A stretch of 64,000 bases of DNA from Streptomyces liangshanensis (GTDB taxonomy: Bacteria; Actinomycetota; Actinomycetes; Streptomycetales; Streptomycetaceae): positions 3,541,001-3,605,000 of the forward strand of contig NZ_CP050177.1 in the NCBI RefSeq assembly GCF_011694815.1. Direction: 5' to 3'. A program made the translations under genes and the position numbers. Under the pieces are notes generated by a model. It was not told the DNA's origin. It searched no databases and saw nothing but the letters and a program-made list of their open reading frames with translations. Positions 52,920 through 62,242 of this stretch are shown piece by piece; the stretch's first letter is position 1; each line of letters opens with the position of its first letter.

Positions 52920-54758
52920 ATGGAAAGACTCGTAGCAGATGATCCGCAACACATCGGCTCCTACCGGCTGTTGGCACGCCTCGGGGTGGGCGGCATGGGC
53001 CGGGTGTACCTGGCGCGCTCGAACCGGGGACGTACCGTCGCCGTCAAGCTCGTACGGCGGGATCTGGCCGAACGGGAGGAGTTCCGCAGCCGGTTCCGGC
53101 AGGAGGTGGCGGCGGCGCGGCGCGTCGGGGGCGCGTGGACGGCGCCGGTGCTCGACGCCGACACGGAGGCGGAGGTGCCCTGGGTCGCGACCGGGTACGT
53201 GGCGGGGCCGACGCTCCAGACGATCGTCTCGGGCGACGACGGCACCGGCTCCGGCCACGGCCCGCTGCCCGAACGCTCCGTACGCGTCCTCGCGTCGGGC
53301 CTCGCCCGCGCGCTCCAGGACATCCACGCGGCGGGGCTGATCCACCGCGACCTCAAGCCGTCCAACGTCCTGGTGACGATCGAGGGCCCGCGTGTCATCG
53401 ACTTCGGCATAGCCCGCGCGCTGGAGTCGGTCGGCGAGGACGGCCTGACCAGGACCGGCGCGCTGATGGGCTCGCCGGGCTTCATGGCACCGGAACAGGT
53501 GCGGGGCGACCGGGTGACGGCCGCGTGCGACATCTTCTGCCTGGGCTCGGTCCTGGTGTACGCGGCGACGGGCCGGCAGCCGTTCGGCGCGGCGGACAGC
53601 GGGATACCGGCGCTGCTGTTCCGTATCGCGCAGGAGGAACCGGACCTGTCCGACCTCCCCGACGGGCTAAGGGAGTTGACAGCCCACTGCCTCCAGAAGG
53701 ACCCGGCCGCCCGCCCGACGACGACGGACGTGCTGGCCCGCCTGGCGGACACCCACCAGGGCCCGAGCACGAGCGGCGAACCGTGGCTGCCGGGCGGCCT
53801 GCTGGCCCAACTGGGCCAGGGCGCGGTGGAGTTGCTCAACCAGGAGGACCCGGCGACGCAGGGACGGGGAACGCCCACCCCCGGAACGCACGAACTACCG
53901 ACAGCGCGCGCCACGACCCCACCCCAACTGCCCCTGCCGCAGGCGACCCTCCAGCCACCGTACGGATACCCCCGGACCCCCCAGACCTCGCAAACCTCGC
54001 AGACCCAACCAACTCCCCAACCACCCAACGGCTTCGGCCCCCCGACACCCCCCGGGGCCCCGTTCGGCCCCACACCACCGTACGGAGCGACCCCGCCCTA
54101 CGGAGCGACCCCGCCGCACGGAGCGACCCCGCCGTACGAACCGATCAGCCCCACCCCGTACGACCCACAGACCCCACCCCCCGAACCACCGCCCCGCAAC
54201 AAGCGCGCGACCGTCGCGCTGATCCTGGTGGCCCTGATCGTGGCGATCGGCGCGGGCGGTTCGGTGTACGCGTTCATGGACGGCGGCGGCACGAGCGACA
54301 ACAAGGCCCGCTCGACCGACACCCGCACCTCCGCCCCCACCCCACCAACGGACCAATCCCCACCCCCATCCGTCTCCCCCTCCCCGTCCCCATCGGAGAC
54401 GCCGGGCGAGGTACCGAAGGAGTACCTGGGCACCTGGACGGGCGGTGTCGACACCGGTACGGGCACGAACACCCGCGAACTGGTCATCACCCAGGGCAAG
54501 GTGGGCGAGACGGTCCTCTCCCTCACGGCGGACGGCCCGACGGACACCGGCACGTACCACTGCGTCTTCGAAGCCCCCCTGGCCGCCGCCCCCACCCCGG
54601 GCAAACCGGTCCGCATCGGCCCGTCGAAGGTCACGGTCGGCGAACCGGCGGAGTCCTGCTCACCGGGCAACCCGACAGAACTGAAGCTACTCACCGACGG
54701 CAGACTGAGCCGCACCACAACAACCGGCGAGAAGCTGACGTACACAAAGTCGAACTGA
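52920..54758 (+). CDS. Membrane-anchored Ser/Thr protein kinase
   Basis: 612 residues. The Hanks-type kinase domain (about 13-275) is intact: glycine loop GVGGMG, Lys43 in [15 protein letters not shown] and APE. A Pro-rich juxtamembrane stretch includes [25 protein letters not shown] repeats. One helix ([17 protein letters not shown], about 430-450) is followed by a small extracytoplasmic domain of about 110 residues with two Cys, not PASTA repeats. The ATG at 52920 gives the usual M-x-x-L-x-x-DDP-x-x-IG start; an ATG at 52830 would add 30 Gly/Arg-rich residues. The sensed ligand is unknown. Confidence 0.9.
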   Translation: MERLVADDPQHIGSYRLLARLGVGGMGRVYLARSNRGRTVAVKLVRRDLAEREEFRSRFRQEVAAARRVGGAWTAPVLDADTEAEVPWVATGYVAGPTLQTIVSGDDGTGSGHGPLPERSVRVLASGLARALQDIHAAGLIHRDLKPSNVLVTIEGPRVIDFGIARALESVGEDGLTRTGALMGSPGFMAPEQVRGDRVTAACDIFCLGSVLVYAATGRQPFGAADSGIPALLFRIAQEEPDLSDLPDGLRELTAHCLQKDPAARPTTTDVLARLADTHQGPSTSGEPWLPGGLLAQLGQGAVELLNQEDPATQGRGTPTPGTHELPTARATTPPQLPLPQATLQPPYGYPRTPQTSQTSQTQPTPQPPNGFGPPTPPGAPFGPTPPYGATPPYGATPPHGATPPYEPISPTPYDPQTPPPEPPPRNKRATVALILVALIVAIGAGGSVYAFMDGGGTSDNKARSTDTRTSAPTPPTDQSPPPSVSPSPSPSETPGEVPKEYLGTWTGGVDTGTGTNTRELVITQGKVGETVLSLTADGPTDTGTYHCVFEAPLAAAPTPGKPVRIGPSKVTVGEPAESCSPGNPTELKLLTDGRLSRTTTTGEKLTYTKSN

Positions 54759-54831
54759 ACCGGGCAACAGCCCGCGCGGGCACGGCAAATCTCCTTTGCG
54801 GGGCGTCCACCACCCACCCCACACTGACGCC

Positions 54832-55347
54832 ATGCTGATCCGCCGCGAGACCCCAGCCGACCACCCCGCCGTACGCGCCGTCACGGCAGCCGCCTTCGCC
54901 CGCCCGGAACAGCCGGTGCCCATCGAGGTCACTCTGCTGGACGCGCTGCGCGCGTCCGACGCCTGGCTCCCCGCGCTCTCCCTCGTGGCGACGGACGACG
55001 AGGGCGCGGTGGTCGGCCACGTCGTCTGCACACGCGGCCACGTCGACACCACCCCGGTCCTGGGCCTCGGCCCCCTGAGCGTGGCCCCCGCCCACCAGCG
55101 CCGCGGGGTGGGCCTGGCCCTGATGCACGCCACACTGGGCGCGGCCGACGCCCTGGACGAACCCCTGGTGGCCCTCCTAGGCAACCCGGCGTACTACACC
55201 CGCTACGGCTTCCGCCGGAGCACCGACCACCACATCACCCCACCGAACGCGTCCTGGGGCCCGCACTTCCAGGTCCGCACCCTGACGGCGTACAGCAACG
55301 ACCTACAGGGCCAGTTCGCGTACGCGGAGCCGTTCGACGAGGTGTAG
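54832..55347 (+). CDS. GNAT-family N-acetyltransferase
   Basis: 171 residues. The acetyl-CoA loop is [14 protein letters not shown] (Q/RxxGxG/A), preceded by the beta-4 strand VLGLGPLSV and followed by [13 protein letters not shown], typical of YhbS-type GNAT enzymes. It transfers acetyl groups to an amine; the substrate is not evident. The ATG at 54832 lacks a ribosome binding site and has CACACT 6 nt upstream, a weak leaderless box. Confidence 0.88.
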   Translation: MLIRRETPADHPAVRAVTAAAFARPEQPVPIEVTLLDALRASDAWLPALSLVATDDEGAVVGHVVCTRGHVDTTPVLGLGPLSVAPAHQRRGVGLALMHATLGAADALDEPLVALLGNPAYYTRYGFRRSTDHHITPPNASWGPHFQVRTLTAYSNDLQGQFAYAEPFDEV

Positions 55348-55396
55348 GGGGGGTTCAGACGAAGACGTAGTCGGGGTGGGCCGGGTTGTTCGGTGA

Positions 55397-55699
55397 ACGT
55401 GGGGGCCGCCCCTTGCTGTTGAGTGTCGCGGTTTCGGGGCGGGCGTCAAGGGCGCTCCTTCGTCGCGTCGGCTCCGCCGATTCCGCTTCGCTCCACCCTT
55501 GACCCCCGCCCCGAAACCGCAAGTGAAGGCGGAGGGGGGCGGCCCGGGGGAGGGGTCCCCGGAGGGCCTGTTTGTTGTCGGGGTTTCGTTGCGGTCTGCG
55601 GCTCCGGTTGGGGGGTTGCGCACCACTTGAATGGGGCGGCAGGCCTCGGCTCAGCGGCTGGAAAGCTGTCTGTTGGCGGGTGCGCAAGCACCGTGTCTG
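55397..55699. repeat. Left arm of a ~300-bp inverted repeat pair
   Basis: 303 bp that matches, in reverse orientation and roughly 85-90% by eye, the segment 56180-56480. It contains an internal 25-bp hairpin (55428-55452 with 55496-55520, one mismatch) and a GC-rich hairpin near 55541-55567. No open frame in it looks coding. A similar arrangement of conserved hairpins in both arms suggests selection on structure or a recent duplication. Confidence 0.9.
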
Positions 55700-55771
55700 A
55701 GATTCGTGCTCAGCTGCGGGGTGGGGTGAGGGATATCCCATCCGGCAGCCAGGACACCCCCATTCACCCAG

Positions 55772-56117
55772 CCTCGGGATTCCCCTGGCGGCCTTTCCAC
55801 CCCAGCCTTGCGTCCTGCGTTCCGTTGACCGGAACCCAGGACACACAACCCGCCGGATAGGGCCGGGGAAGGGATGGGATGGGGCCTGCCAGCCGCCTCA
55901 CTCACCCCACCAACCCCATCAACCCCACCCGCCTCCCGGCGTGGGGGTGATGTCCGCATAACGGCCGGGGAGGCGGCAACCGACGGCTGAAACCACCCCA
56001 CCACCCACTCCAGCCCACCCATATGCCCTATTTGCCCTGACTCGGGAGCCCTCCGGCGGCCCTTCCTCCCCGGTCTTGCGTGCTGTGTTCCGTTAGTGCA
56101 TACCCAGGGCACATCAC
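55772..56117. repeat. Direct repeats inside the inverted-repeat element
   Basis: About 78 bp at 55772-55849 recurs in the same orientation at 56039-56117 with perhaps 75-80% identity (shared core GCGGCC...CTTGCGT...GTTCCGTT). They lie in the 480-bp spacer between the inverted arms. The span between the two copies has no gene. Confidence 0.75.
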
Positions 56118-56179
56118 CGGCCGGAAGGGGGGAAACTGCCCGCCTGCCCCCTTCTGCCTCCCCTTCCACCCACCCAGCC

Positions 56180-56480
56180 CAGACACGGTGCTTGCACACC
56201 CGCCAACAGACGGCCAGCTAGCCGCTGAGCCGAGGCCCGCCGCCCCATTCAAGTCGTGCGCAAACCCAGCCCCGAGCCGCAGACCGCGACGAAAGCCCGG
56301 CAACAAACAAGCCCCCCGGGGGACCCCTCCCCCGGGCCGCCCCCCCTCGGCCTTCACTTGCGGTTTCGGGGCGGGAGTCAAGGGTGACCGAAGGTCATCG
56401 GCTTGCCGACGCGACGAAGGAGCGCCCTTGACGCCCGACCCGAAACCGCGACACTCAACAGCAAGGGGCGGCCCCCACGT
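56180..56480. repeat. Right arm of the ~300-bp inverted repeat pair
   Basis: Reverse complement of 55397-55699. It keeps both hairpins, although the loop of the large one differs (the left has a TTCCGCTTCGC-type loop, the right a GGTGACCGAAGGTC-type one). Both arms end with ACGTGGGGGCC on the outside, close to the flanking genes. Confidence 0.9.
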
Positions 56481-56507
56481 CACACAACACAAGAACCGCG
56501 ACCCCGA

Positions 56508-57074
56508 CTACGCCCCGCCTGAACCCCCACCCAAACACCCCAGCACCGCATCCACCGTCTCATCCACCGTCTGGGTTCCGTTGTCGATCCAGGTTCCCTC
56601 GCCCGCCAGTTCGGTGCGCAGGGCCTGGTCCAGGGGGGACCAGTCCGTTGTCAGGGTTTTGGCGCGGGTCTGGTTGCGGTGGTGGGTCGTGGTTGGGGTG
56701 GGGGACAGGACTACGAGGTGGAGGGGGCGGGTGTGGAGGGTTGCGCGGTAGAAGTCGAGGTGGGCGCGGCGTACCACCACGTCGTCCAGCACCGGTACGA
56801 ACCCCGCGGCCGCGAAGCTGTCCGCCAGCAGGCACGCGTTGCGGGCGCGCAGGAAGATCTGGCGGTCGGCCTCGGCGTCCGGCTCCGGGGTGGGCCAGCG
56901 GCCGCCGCTGACGATCATCTGCTGGAGCCCGTCCACCTCGACGTGGGCCGCCCGCGGCAGCCGGGTGGCCAGTGCGGCCGCCACGGTGGACTTGCCGCTG
57001 CCGGGGATGCCGGTCAGCAGGACGGCGCCGACGGGGGGCGGTTCACGGTCGATGGGGACCAGGGCGAACGTCAT
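56508..57074 (-). CDS. P-loop ATPase/kinase, AAA or zeta/chloramphenicol-phosphotransferase-like
   Basis: 188 residues. Walker A is LLTGIPGSGKST (about 25-36). EVDGLQQMI places an acidic residue where small P-loop kinases bind substrate, and PVLDDVVV is the Walker B strand. An Arg-rich lid (HHRNQTRAKT) follows. It belongs to the small-molecule kinase group that includes chloramphenicol phosphotransferase and gluconate kinase-like enzymes; the substrate is unknown. The ATG at 57074 fits the domain start; a GTG 18 bp upstream is possible. It is divergent from the MarR gene. Confidence 0.75.
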   Translation of the reverse strand: MTFALVPIDREPPPVGAVLLTGIPGSGKSTVAAALATRLPRAAHVEVDGLQQMIVSGGRWPTPEPDAEADRQIFLRARNACLLADSFAAAGFVPVLDDVVVRRAHLDFYRATLHTRPLHLVVLSPTPTTTHHRNQTRAKTLTTDWSPLDQALRTELAGEGTWIDNGTQTVDETVDAVLGCLGGGSGGA

Positions 57075-57115
57075 ACCGCCATCGTCGTACACGGGCGGGA
57101 GGGGGAAGGGGAATG

Positions 57116-57121
57116 TAGCGT
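57116..57121 (+). promoter_or_regulatory. -10 box of a leaderless MarR mRNA
   Basis: TAGCGT lies 6 nt before the GTG at 57128, without a ribosome binding site between. Confidence 0.6.
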
Positions 57122-57127
57122 CTTGGC

Positions 57128-57607
57128 GTGAGCGAATCGTTGAACGCCGGCATCACCGACCAGGCGCCCGCCGACCCGGCCGCCACCGACGACATGCTGG
57201 CCAACCAGCCCGTCGGCTACTGGACCGGACTCGCGCACGACGCCGTGACCCGGCATCTGCGTGACGCCATGGCCAGGGTCGATGTCACCCAGCCTCAGTA
57301 CTGGGTGCTCAACCGCGTGAACGGCGGGCCCGAGGCGCCCGGTCGGGACGAGGTCGTCGCCCAGCTCACGCACCTCGCGGACGGGCCGTACGAGATCCCG
57401 CGCGTCATCGACCAGTTGCTCCACCGCCGCTGGCTGCGGACGGACGCCGACCGCCGCCTCCACCTCACCGACGACGGGGAGGCCGCCAGGGTCCGGGTGC
57501 GGGAGCTGGTCACGGGCCTGCGCGCCACGGTCCACGCGGGCATCAGCGACGAGGAGTACGTTGCCGCGCTCAAGGTGTTGCGCAGGATGGTCTCCAACAT
57601 CGGGTGA
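57128..57607 (+). CDS. MarR-family transcriptional regulator
   Basis: 159 residues with the winged-helix layout: dimerisation helix (YWTGLAHDAVTRHLRDAMARVDVTQPQYWVL), recognition region (DEVVAQLTHL...VIDQLLHRRWL) and wing (RTDADRRLHLTDDGEAARVRV). Ligands are usually small phenolics or drugs. It may control the divergent P-loop kinase gene, whose start is only 54 bp away. A 14-bp hairpin follows. Confidence 0.85.
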   Translation: MSESLNAGITDQAPADPAATDDMLANQPVGYWTGLAHDAVTRHLRDAMARVDVTQPQYWVLNRVNGGPEAPGRDEVVAQLTHLADGPYEIPRVIDQLLHRRWLRTDADRRLHLTDDGEAARVRVRELVTGLRATVHAGISDEEYVAALKVLRRMVSNIG

Positions 57608-57660
57608 GAAAGTCGGGCTCCCGGAGCGTTCGGGTGGTTGGGGGTCCGCCACACGTGGCG

Positions 57661-57701
57661 AAGGGGCCGCCCCCGTGGTGGGTCTGCGGGGGCGGCCCCT
57701 T
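57661..57701. terminator. Bidirectional hairpin terminator
   Basis: AAGGGGCCGCCCCC (57661-57674) pairs perfectly with 57688-57701 over a 13-nt loop, between the convergent MarR and secreted-protein genes. Confidence 0.88.
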
Positions 57702-57723
57702 GGTGCTTTGGCGCGGTATCGGG

Positions 57724-59196
57724 TCAGCCGACGTTCAGTGCCGTGTCGTCCACCACGAACGACGTCTGGAGCTTCGAGCCCTCGGTGCTGGTGAACTTCA
57801 GCGTCACCGACTGGCCCGCGTAGGCGCTGAGGTCCAGGGTGCGCTGGGTGTAGCCCGTCGCCGCGTTGACGTTGGAGTACGTCGCGGGGGTGCCGAGCAC
57901 CGTACCCGAGGAGTTCAGCACCTGGACCTTGAGGGTGTCGTACGCCGTCGTGCCGGTCTCCGCCGTATCGATGTGCAGCCAGAAGCTCAGCGTGGCCGCG
58001 CAGCCCGCCGGGATCGTCACCGACTGGGAGAGGGTCTCCGTCCCCGCCGTACCCGCACCGCCGAGCCAGGCCTTGTACGAACCGGAGTGCGACGCCTTGG
58101 TGGTGCTGGACGTGATCACGCCGGACGTGGCGCTCCACCCCGAAGTGCCCGATTCGAAGCCGGGGTTGGCGAGCAGCTGGCCCGACGTGGTGCAGGTCTC
58201 GCCGCCACCGCCACCGCCTCCGCCGGTGCTGCCCGTGCCGGACAGCCAGGCCGTGGCGTTGAGGGCGAGCGCGGCGTTCGTCGCGGACGGGTCGTTCCAG
58301 CCGTCGTACAGGGTGTCGCCGGAGGCGCCCGTACCGTCGTCGATCGGCGAGCTGTCACCCCAGATCGCCACCCGGCCGCTGCCGAAGGTGCTGGTGACGA
58401 AGAAGGCCCCGGTGGTGCCGGTGGTGCTGGAGCCCGAGCGCCAGAGCAGGCCCTTGACGGCCGGGTTGTCGGCCGGCTTGAGGGTGAAGGTGGTGCCGTT
58501 GGCGATCAGGCTGCCGGTGACCTTGCCGAAGGAGCCGTTCAGCACCGGGTTCGAACTGTCGCTGATCGCCTTCGGGTTGCCGGAGGTGATGTTGAGCTTG
58601 TCGACGGAGAAGCCGAACGGGTCGGTGTTGTCGACGCCGTTGCTGGTCATCAGGTCGTTGATGACCATGGGTGAGTCGTAGCCGTCGTTGTTGCGGTCAC
58701 TGACGTCGTGGTCGGAGATCAGGAAGAGCCCGCCGCCCGCCTGCACGAACTTCATGACCGCGGTCTTCTCGGCCGTGCTGAGCCGGATGTTGGGCTCGGG
58801 CAGGACGAAGGTGTCGAAGTTCTTCAGGTCGAGCGCGCCGGAGCCGCCGTAGGTGATGGTGTTTCCGGCCGGCAGGGTCTTGAGCGAGTAGTCGCCCGTC
58901 CGCTGGAGGGCGACTCCCCACGAGGACAGGCCGCCGGTCCAGTCGGTCTCCTTCGTGGGCGTGGAGTCCTGGCCCAGCGGGTCGGGCTGGCTGGAGCCGA
59001 TGACCCAGTCGGCGTTGCCCGCCTGCTCGGCCTTGGAGTTGTCGAAGAGCACGCGGTGCGTGGCGGCGGCGGCCGCGGCGGGAGCCGGGGCCGCCGCCGG
59101 GGCGGCCTGGGCGGAGTAGCCGGCGCCCGCGGTGACCAGACCGAGGGACGCCGTGGCGGCGATGAGCAGGGAGCGGGACTTCACGGATCCGAGCAT
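57724..59196 (-). CDS. Secreted protein with N-terminal hydrolase-like and C-terminal carbohydrate-binding-like domains
   Basis: 490 residues. A signal peptide (SLLIAATASLGLVTAGAGYSAQAA) comes first. Domain 1 (about 48-320: VLFDNSKAEQAGNADWVI, VMKFVQAGGGLFLISDHD, VAIWGDSSPIDDGTG) looks like the class I amidotransferase/ThuA-type fold used by some extracellular enzymes. A Gly8 linker (about 328-335) leads to a jelly-roll domain (LLANPGFESG...W, TLDLSAYAGQSVTLKFTSTEG...FVVDDTAL) like carbohydrate-binding modules. Activity is not known. GGAGG 7 nt before the ATG supports the start. The 5' leader is C-rich. Confidence 0.78.
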   Translation of the reverse strand: MLGSVKSRSLLIAATASLGLVTAGAGYSAQAAPAAAPAPAAAAAATHRVLFDNSKAEQAGNADWVIGSSQPDPLGQDSTPTKETDWTGGLSSWGVALQRTGDYSLKTLPAGNTITYGGSGALDLKNFDTFVLPEPNIRLSTAEKTAVMKFVQAGGGLFLISDHDVSDRNNDGYDSPMVINDLMTSNGVDNTDPFGFSVDKLNITSGNPKAISDSSNPVLNGSFGKVTGSLIANGTTFTLKPADNPAVKGLLWRSGSSTTGTTGAFFVTSTFGSGRVAIWGDSSPIDDGTGASGDTLYDGWNDPSATNAALALNATAWLSGTGSTGGGGGGGGETCTTSGQLLANPGFESGTSGWSATSGVITSSTTKASHSGSYKAWLGGAGTAGTETLSQSVTIPAGCAATLSFWLHIDTAETGTTAYDTLKVQVLNSSGTVLGTPATYSNVNAATGYTQRTLDLSAYAGQSVTLKFTSTEGSKLQTSFVVDDTALNVG

Positions 59197-59435
59197 CCGT
59201 CAACCTCCGTGTGGGGGTGGAGTGGTGGGGGTGGAGTCGTGGAGCGGGGGTGGGGCGAGGTGGTGCGGGAGTGGTGCGGGATGGAGCGGGATGGGGCCGG
59301 CGGCGGTGCGCGGGACAACTCTGCGCGCGTAGACCCGGGTGCGGAAGACCTTTTTGCCAAAGCTCGATGAACGTTGTACGACTCGCGGGCGTCAGACCGG
59401 AGCGGATGGGCCGTACCGGACACCGGGCGTCAGCT
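59197..59435. other. Intergenic region, secreted-protein gene leader
   Basis: 239 bp. Between 59205 and 59300 the + strand is a degenerate array of GTGGGGGTGGAG-like units (C-rich in the transcript sense). Near 59350 a short AT-rich stretch with TTTTTGCCAAAGCT could hold the promoter. Confidence 0.45.
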
Positions 59436-60656
59436 TCACCGCACGTCCTTGACGAACACGAGGCCGTCGGTCGTCCCCAAGTGGGCCGGATCGAGCGGGG
59501 CGTAGCCGAACCACGGGGAGACGCGGGGCGCCGGGCGGCTGTCGGCGACGGTGGCGGTCAGGCGCCGGGCGTCGACGACGCGGCGCTCCTCCGGGAGTTG
59601 GTACAGGAGCCCCTCGACGGTGTCCGGCGGCGGGGCCTCCACGCCCTGGTGCCGGATCGTGCCGAGGGCCGTGGGGACGAACGCGTACTCCGCGCCGTAC
59701 CGCGCGCTCACCAGCGCACCCGGGCTCCACCACTCCACCACCCCTTCCCACAGCCGCATCGAGCTCTTCTCGCGTTGCAGAAGGGAGTTGTGGGCGTGGA
59801 CGAGTACCGGGCCCCGGGCGGCGACGGCGAAGAGGTTGTCGGCCATCATCGAGGCCCGCAGCGCGCACAGCCGTGTCATGCGCGCGGGTGAGGTGTCGGC
59901 CATCCAGTGGTGGTAGCGCAGCAGGCCGGTCGCGGTACGCGCGTACAGGCCCGCCCGCTCCCGCTCGTCCCGGGACGTCGCGGCTATCAGGTGCGGAGTC
60001 TGCTGGTCGAGCAGTGTGGCCAAGTCGTCGGCGAGCAGGCGGAGTTGGCCGGCCTCCGCCGACCGCCCCACCGACCGGGACGGGTCCAGCATCGCGGCCG
60101 GGTCGGTCCACCGGTCGTCGGTCCCGGTCAGGCGGTCGAGTGTGTCCGCGGTGCAGGGGAGCAGGCCCTCGTCCACGTGGGCCGCGAGGTAGCGGTGGAG
60201 CGCGGTGAGGGCGAGCCGGGGGCTCGCGGCGTGGGTGAACTCCAGAGGGCCGTCGAGTCCGGCGAAGCGGAGCCGCTCCGACGCGGGCCGTCCTTCGTCG
60301 TCCGTACGGATGTTGTACGCGCGCATCCAGCGCACCAGCTCGCGGTTGGCCGCCGACGCGCCCCAGCCGTGGCTGATCCCCCGCTCCATGACCTCGTCGA
60401 GGGTGCCCGCGCCCGACGTGACGTGGTCGTCCACGGCCAGGCCCGTCAGGCAGTCGCTCTCGATCGCGATGGTCCGGTAGCCGTGGTGCTCGACCAGTTG
60501 CCGGAAGAGTTCGTTACGGACGTCGAGGAGGGCGTCCTCGCCGTGGGTGGGCTCGCCCAGGGCGAGCAGCCGGGGGCGGGCCGGGAGCAGGCGCATGAGG
60601 GCGGCGGCGTCGAGGGCATGGGTGGTGTCGGCGATGTCCTTGAGGTCAGTTGCCAT
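59436..60656 (-). CDS. Erythromycin esterase family protein
   Basis: 406 residues. Ere-type signature residues are present: GEPTHGEDALL (His of the active centre and Glu), TIAIESDCLTG, and VHAHNSLLQREKSSM (second His pair). Family members open macrolide lactone rings; many Streptomyces homologues have other, unknown ester substrates. The ATG at 60656 has TAGCGT 7 nt upstream. It is divergent from a double-MerR regulator with only 57 bp between the two starts, so drug-inducible expression is likely. Confidence 0.85.
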   Translation of the reverse strand: MATDLKDIADTTHALDAAALMRLLPARPRLLALGEPTHGEDALLDVRNELFRQLVEHHGYRTIAIESDCLTGLAVDDHVTSGAGTLDEVMERGISHGWGASAANRELVRWMRAYNIRTDDEGRPASERLRFAGLDGPLEFTHAASPRLALTALHRYLAAHVDEGLLPCTADTLDRLTGTDDRWTDPAAMLDPSRSVGRSAEAGQLRLLADDLATLLDQQTPHLIAATSRDERERAGLYARTATGLLRYHHWMADTSPARMTRLCALRASMMADNLFAVAARGPVLVHAHNSLLQREKSSMRLWEGVVEWWSPGALVSARYGAEYAFVPTALGTIRHQGVEAPPPDTVEGLLYQLPEERRVVDARRLTATVADSRPAPRVSPWFGYAPLDPAHLGTTDGLVFVKDVR

Positions 60657-60713
60657 GCCTTAAACGCTATCGTTGAACCTTCGGTGGAGACTTTCGCGCG
60701 TTATCGTCGGCGT
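60657..60713. promoter_or_regulatory. Shared divergent promoter region, erythromycin esterase / MerR
   Basis: The 57-bp gap holds two facing -10 boxes: TAGCGT (60669-60664, - strand, 7 nt before the ATG at 60656) and TATCGT (60702-60707, + strand, 6 nt before the ATG at 60714). AACG-CTAT-CGTT (60663-60674) is an imperfect palindrome over the first box and a candidate operator. Both mRNAs would be leaderless. Confidence 0.65.
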
Positions 60714-61535
60714 ATGGCGAGAAAGCTTCAAACGGAGGGTGAGCGGCCGCGCCTCCGGCCGGTCGATCTGGCGCGCGGTCACGGCGTGTCCACCCAGGCC
60801 GTCAGGAACTACGAGGAGGCCGGCATCCTTCCGGCCGCCGACCGCGGCCCCCACGGCTACCGCGCCTACACCCCGCTGCACGCGACCGCCCTGCGGGCGT
60901 TCCTCGCCCTGCTGCCCGGCCACGGGCATGCGACGGCGGCGTCGATCATGCGGGCGGTGAACGAGGGGGTGGCCGAGGAGGCGTTCCGCCTGATCGACGA
61001 GAGCCACGCCCAACTCCTGGACGACCGGCGGACGCTCCGGGCCGTGGAGGGCGCGCTGCGCGACCTGGAGCCGGGGGTGGGGAACGGGGCGGGGCCTGCG
61101 GCGGGGGCCGGGCCCGAGGGGGCGGGGGTCAGGGCCGGTCGGGGGCCCGGGTCTCGGGCCGCGTCCCGGTCCGTCCCGGGGTCCGGCGGCGGCGCCACCT
61201 TCATCGGCCCGCTCGCCGCCGAGCTGGGGGTCCGGCCCGCGACGTTGCGCAAGTGGGAGCGGGCCGGGCTGGTACGGCCGGGCCGCGACCCGGTCACCGG
61301 ATACCGCGTGTACGACGAGGCCGACGTACGGGACGTGCGCCTCGCCCATCAACTCCGGCGTGGCGGCTACCTGTTGGAGCGGATCGCCCCGCTGATCGCC
61401 CAAGTGCGCGCGGCCGGCGGGTTGGAGCCGCTGGAGGCCGCGCTGTGCGACTGGCGCGACCGGCTGTCCGCCCGCGGGCGGGCGATGCTGGCCGGGGCGG
61501 CGGAGTTGGAGGCGTACCTGCGCGAGCGCGGCTGA
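60714..61535 (+). CDS. MerR-family regulator with two MerR domains
   Basis: 273 residues. The first MerR helix-turn-helix is at about 15-80 (VSTQAVRNYEEAGILPAADRGPHGYRAYT). After a Gly/Ala/Pro linker, a second at about 160-230 (VRPATLRKWERAGLVRPGRDPVTGYRVYDEADV) is equally complete. Tandem MerR proteins of this kind (TioE-like) occur next to resistance or export genes in Streptomyces. No effector-binding domain is evident beyond the C-terminal helix. The ATG at 60714 is set by TATCGT 6 nt upstream. It probably controls the divergent esterase gene. Confidence 0.88.
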   Translation: MARKLQTEGERPRLRPVDLARGHGVSTQAVRNYEEAGILPAADRGPHGYRAYTPLHATALRAFLALLPGHGHATAASIMRAVNEGVAEEAFRLIDESHAQLLDDRRTLRAVEGALRDLEPGVGNGAGPAAGAGPEGAGVRAGRGPGSRAASRSVPGSGGGATFIGPLAAELGVRPATLRKWERAGLVRPGRDPVTGYRVYDEADVRDVRLAHQLRRGGYLLERIAPLIAQVRAAGGLEPLEAALCDWRDRLSARGRAMLAGAAELEAYLRERG

Positions 61536-61557
61536 GGGGTCGGTCTCACCGCCCCGT

Positions 61558-62154
61558 TCACGACCAGTCCAGCGTCGGCGGCAGCACTCCCTCCAGGGTG
61601 AGCAGCCAGTGCTTGGTCGCGAGGCCCGCCTCGCCGCCCCCGTAACCGCCGACCCCGCCCGCCGCCACCACGCGGTGGCACGGCACCAGGACGGAGACCG
61701 GCGCCGAGCCCATGATCGAGCCCACCGTCTTGGCGCGCAGGCCGCGTTCGCCGGGTTCGTCGTCGAACGCACCGCTCAGGTCGGCCAGTTCGCCGTACGT
61801 GACGGTCCTGCCGTACCCGACCGTGCGGTGGAGCGTCCGCAGGACGGCCTGTTGGGCGCCGGTGGTCACGCGCCAGTCGATGGGCAGGTCGAACTCCCGG
61901 CGCCGGCCCGCGAAGTACTCGGCCAGTTGGGCGGTGACGGCGGCGGCCCGGCGGTCCTCGGTCGTGAGGTCGGCGCCGGTGACGGCGTCCGCGGCGGGTG
62001 TCCCTTCGCCACCGCCACCGCCACCGCCACCATCACCGTCCGGCCCGAACGCGACCGTCGACACCACACCCTGGTCCGTGACACCTATACGCATGCCGCC
62101 CGTGGGCAGCGGGGTCTCCACGGTGAACCAGCCCACCCCTTGATCGTTCCGCAT
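61558..62154 (-). CDS. ogt: Methylated-DNA--protein-cysteine methyltransferase
   Basis: 198 residues. It takes methyl groups from O6-methylguanine onto its own Cys in VLVPCHRVVA, in one turnover. YGELADLSG and the Arg-finger region (FDLPIDWRVTTGAQQAVLRTLHRT) complete the DNA-binding part. A Gly-rich loop (GGGGGGEG, about residues 45-52) near the N-terminus is an odd insertion. TACGTT 6 nt before the ATG at 62154 marks a leaderless start. It is convergent with the MerR gene. Confidence 0.93.
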   Translation of the reverse strand: MRNDQGVGWFTVETPLPTGGMRIGVTDQGVVSTVAFGPDGDGGGGGGGGEGTPAADAVTGADLTTEDRRAAAVTAQLAEYFAGRRREFDLPIDWRVTTGAQQAVLRTLHRTVGYGRTVTYGELADLSGAFDDEPGERGLRAKTVGSIMGSAPVSVLVPCHRVVAAGGVGGYGGGEAGLATKHWLLTLEGVLPPTLDWS

Positions 62155-62160
62155 ACGGGA

Positions 62161-62166
62161 AACGTA
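62161..62166 (-). promoter_or_regulatory. -10 box of a leaderless ogt mRNA
   Basis: TACGTT on the - strand, 6 nt before the ATG at 62154. Confidence 0.65.
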
Positions 62167-62242
62167 CCCGCGCGGCGGGCGGACGCCGGTCGGGTCCGCG
62201 ACCGGCGTCGGAAACCCGCTGGTGACGGGGCGCTGCCGCCCG

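Noticed and set aside
55348..56507. Small genes or an insertion sequence with a transposase
   Set aside because: No frame has coding character or transposase motifs; the region is explained by inverted and direct repeats.
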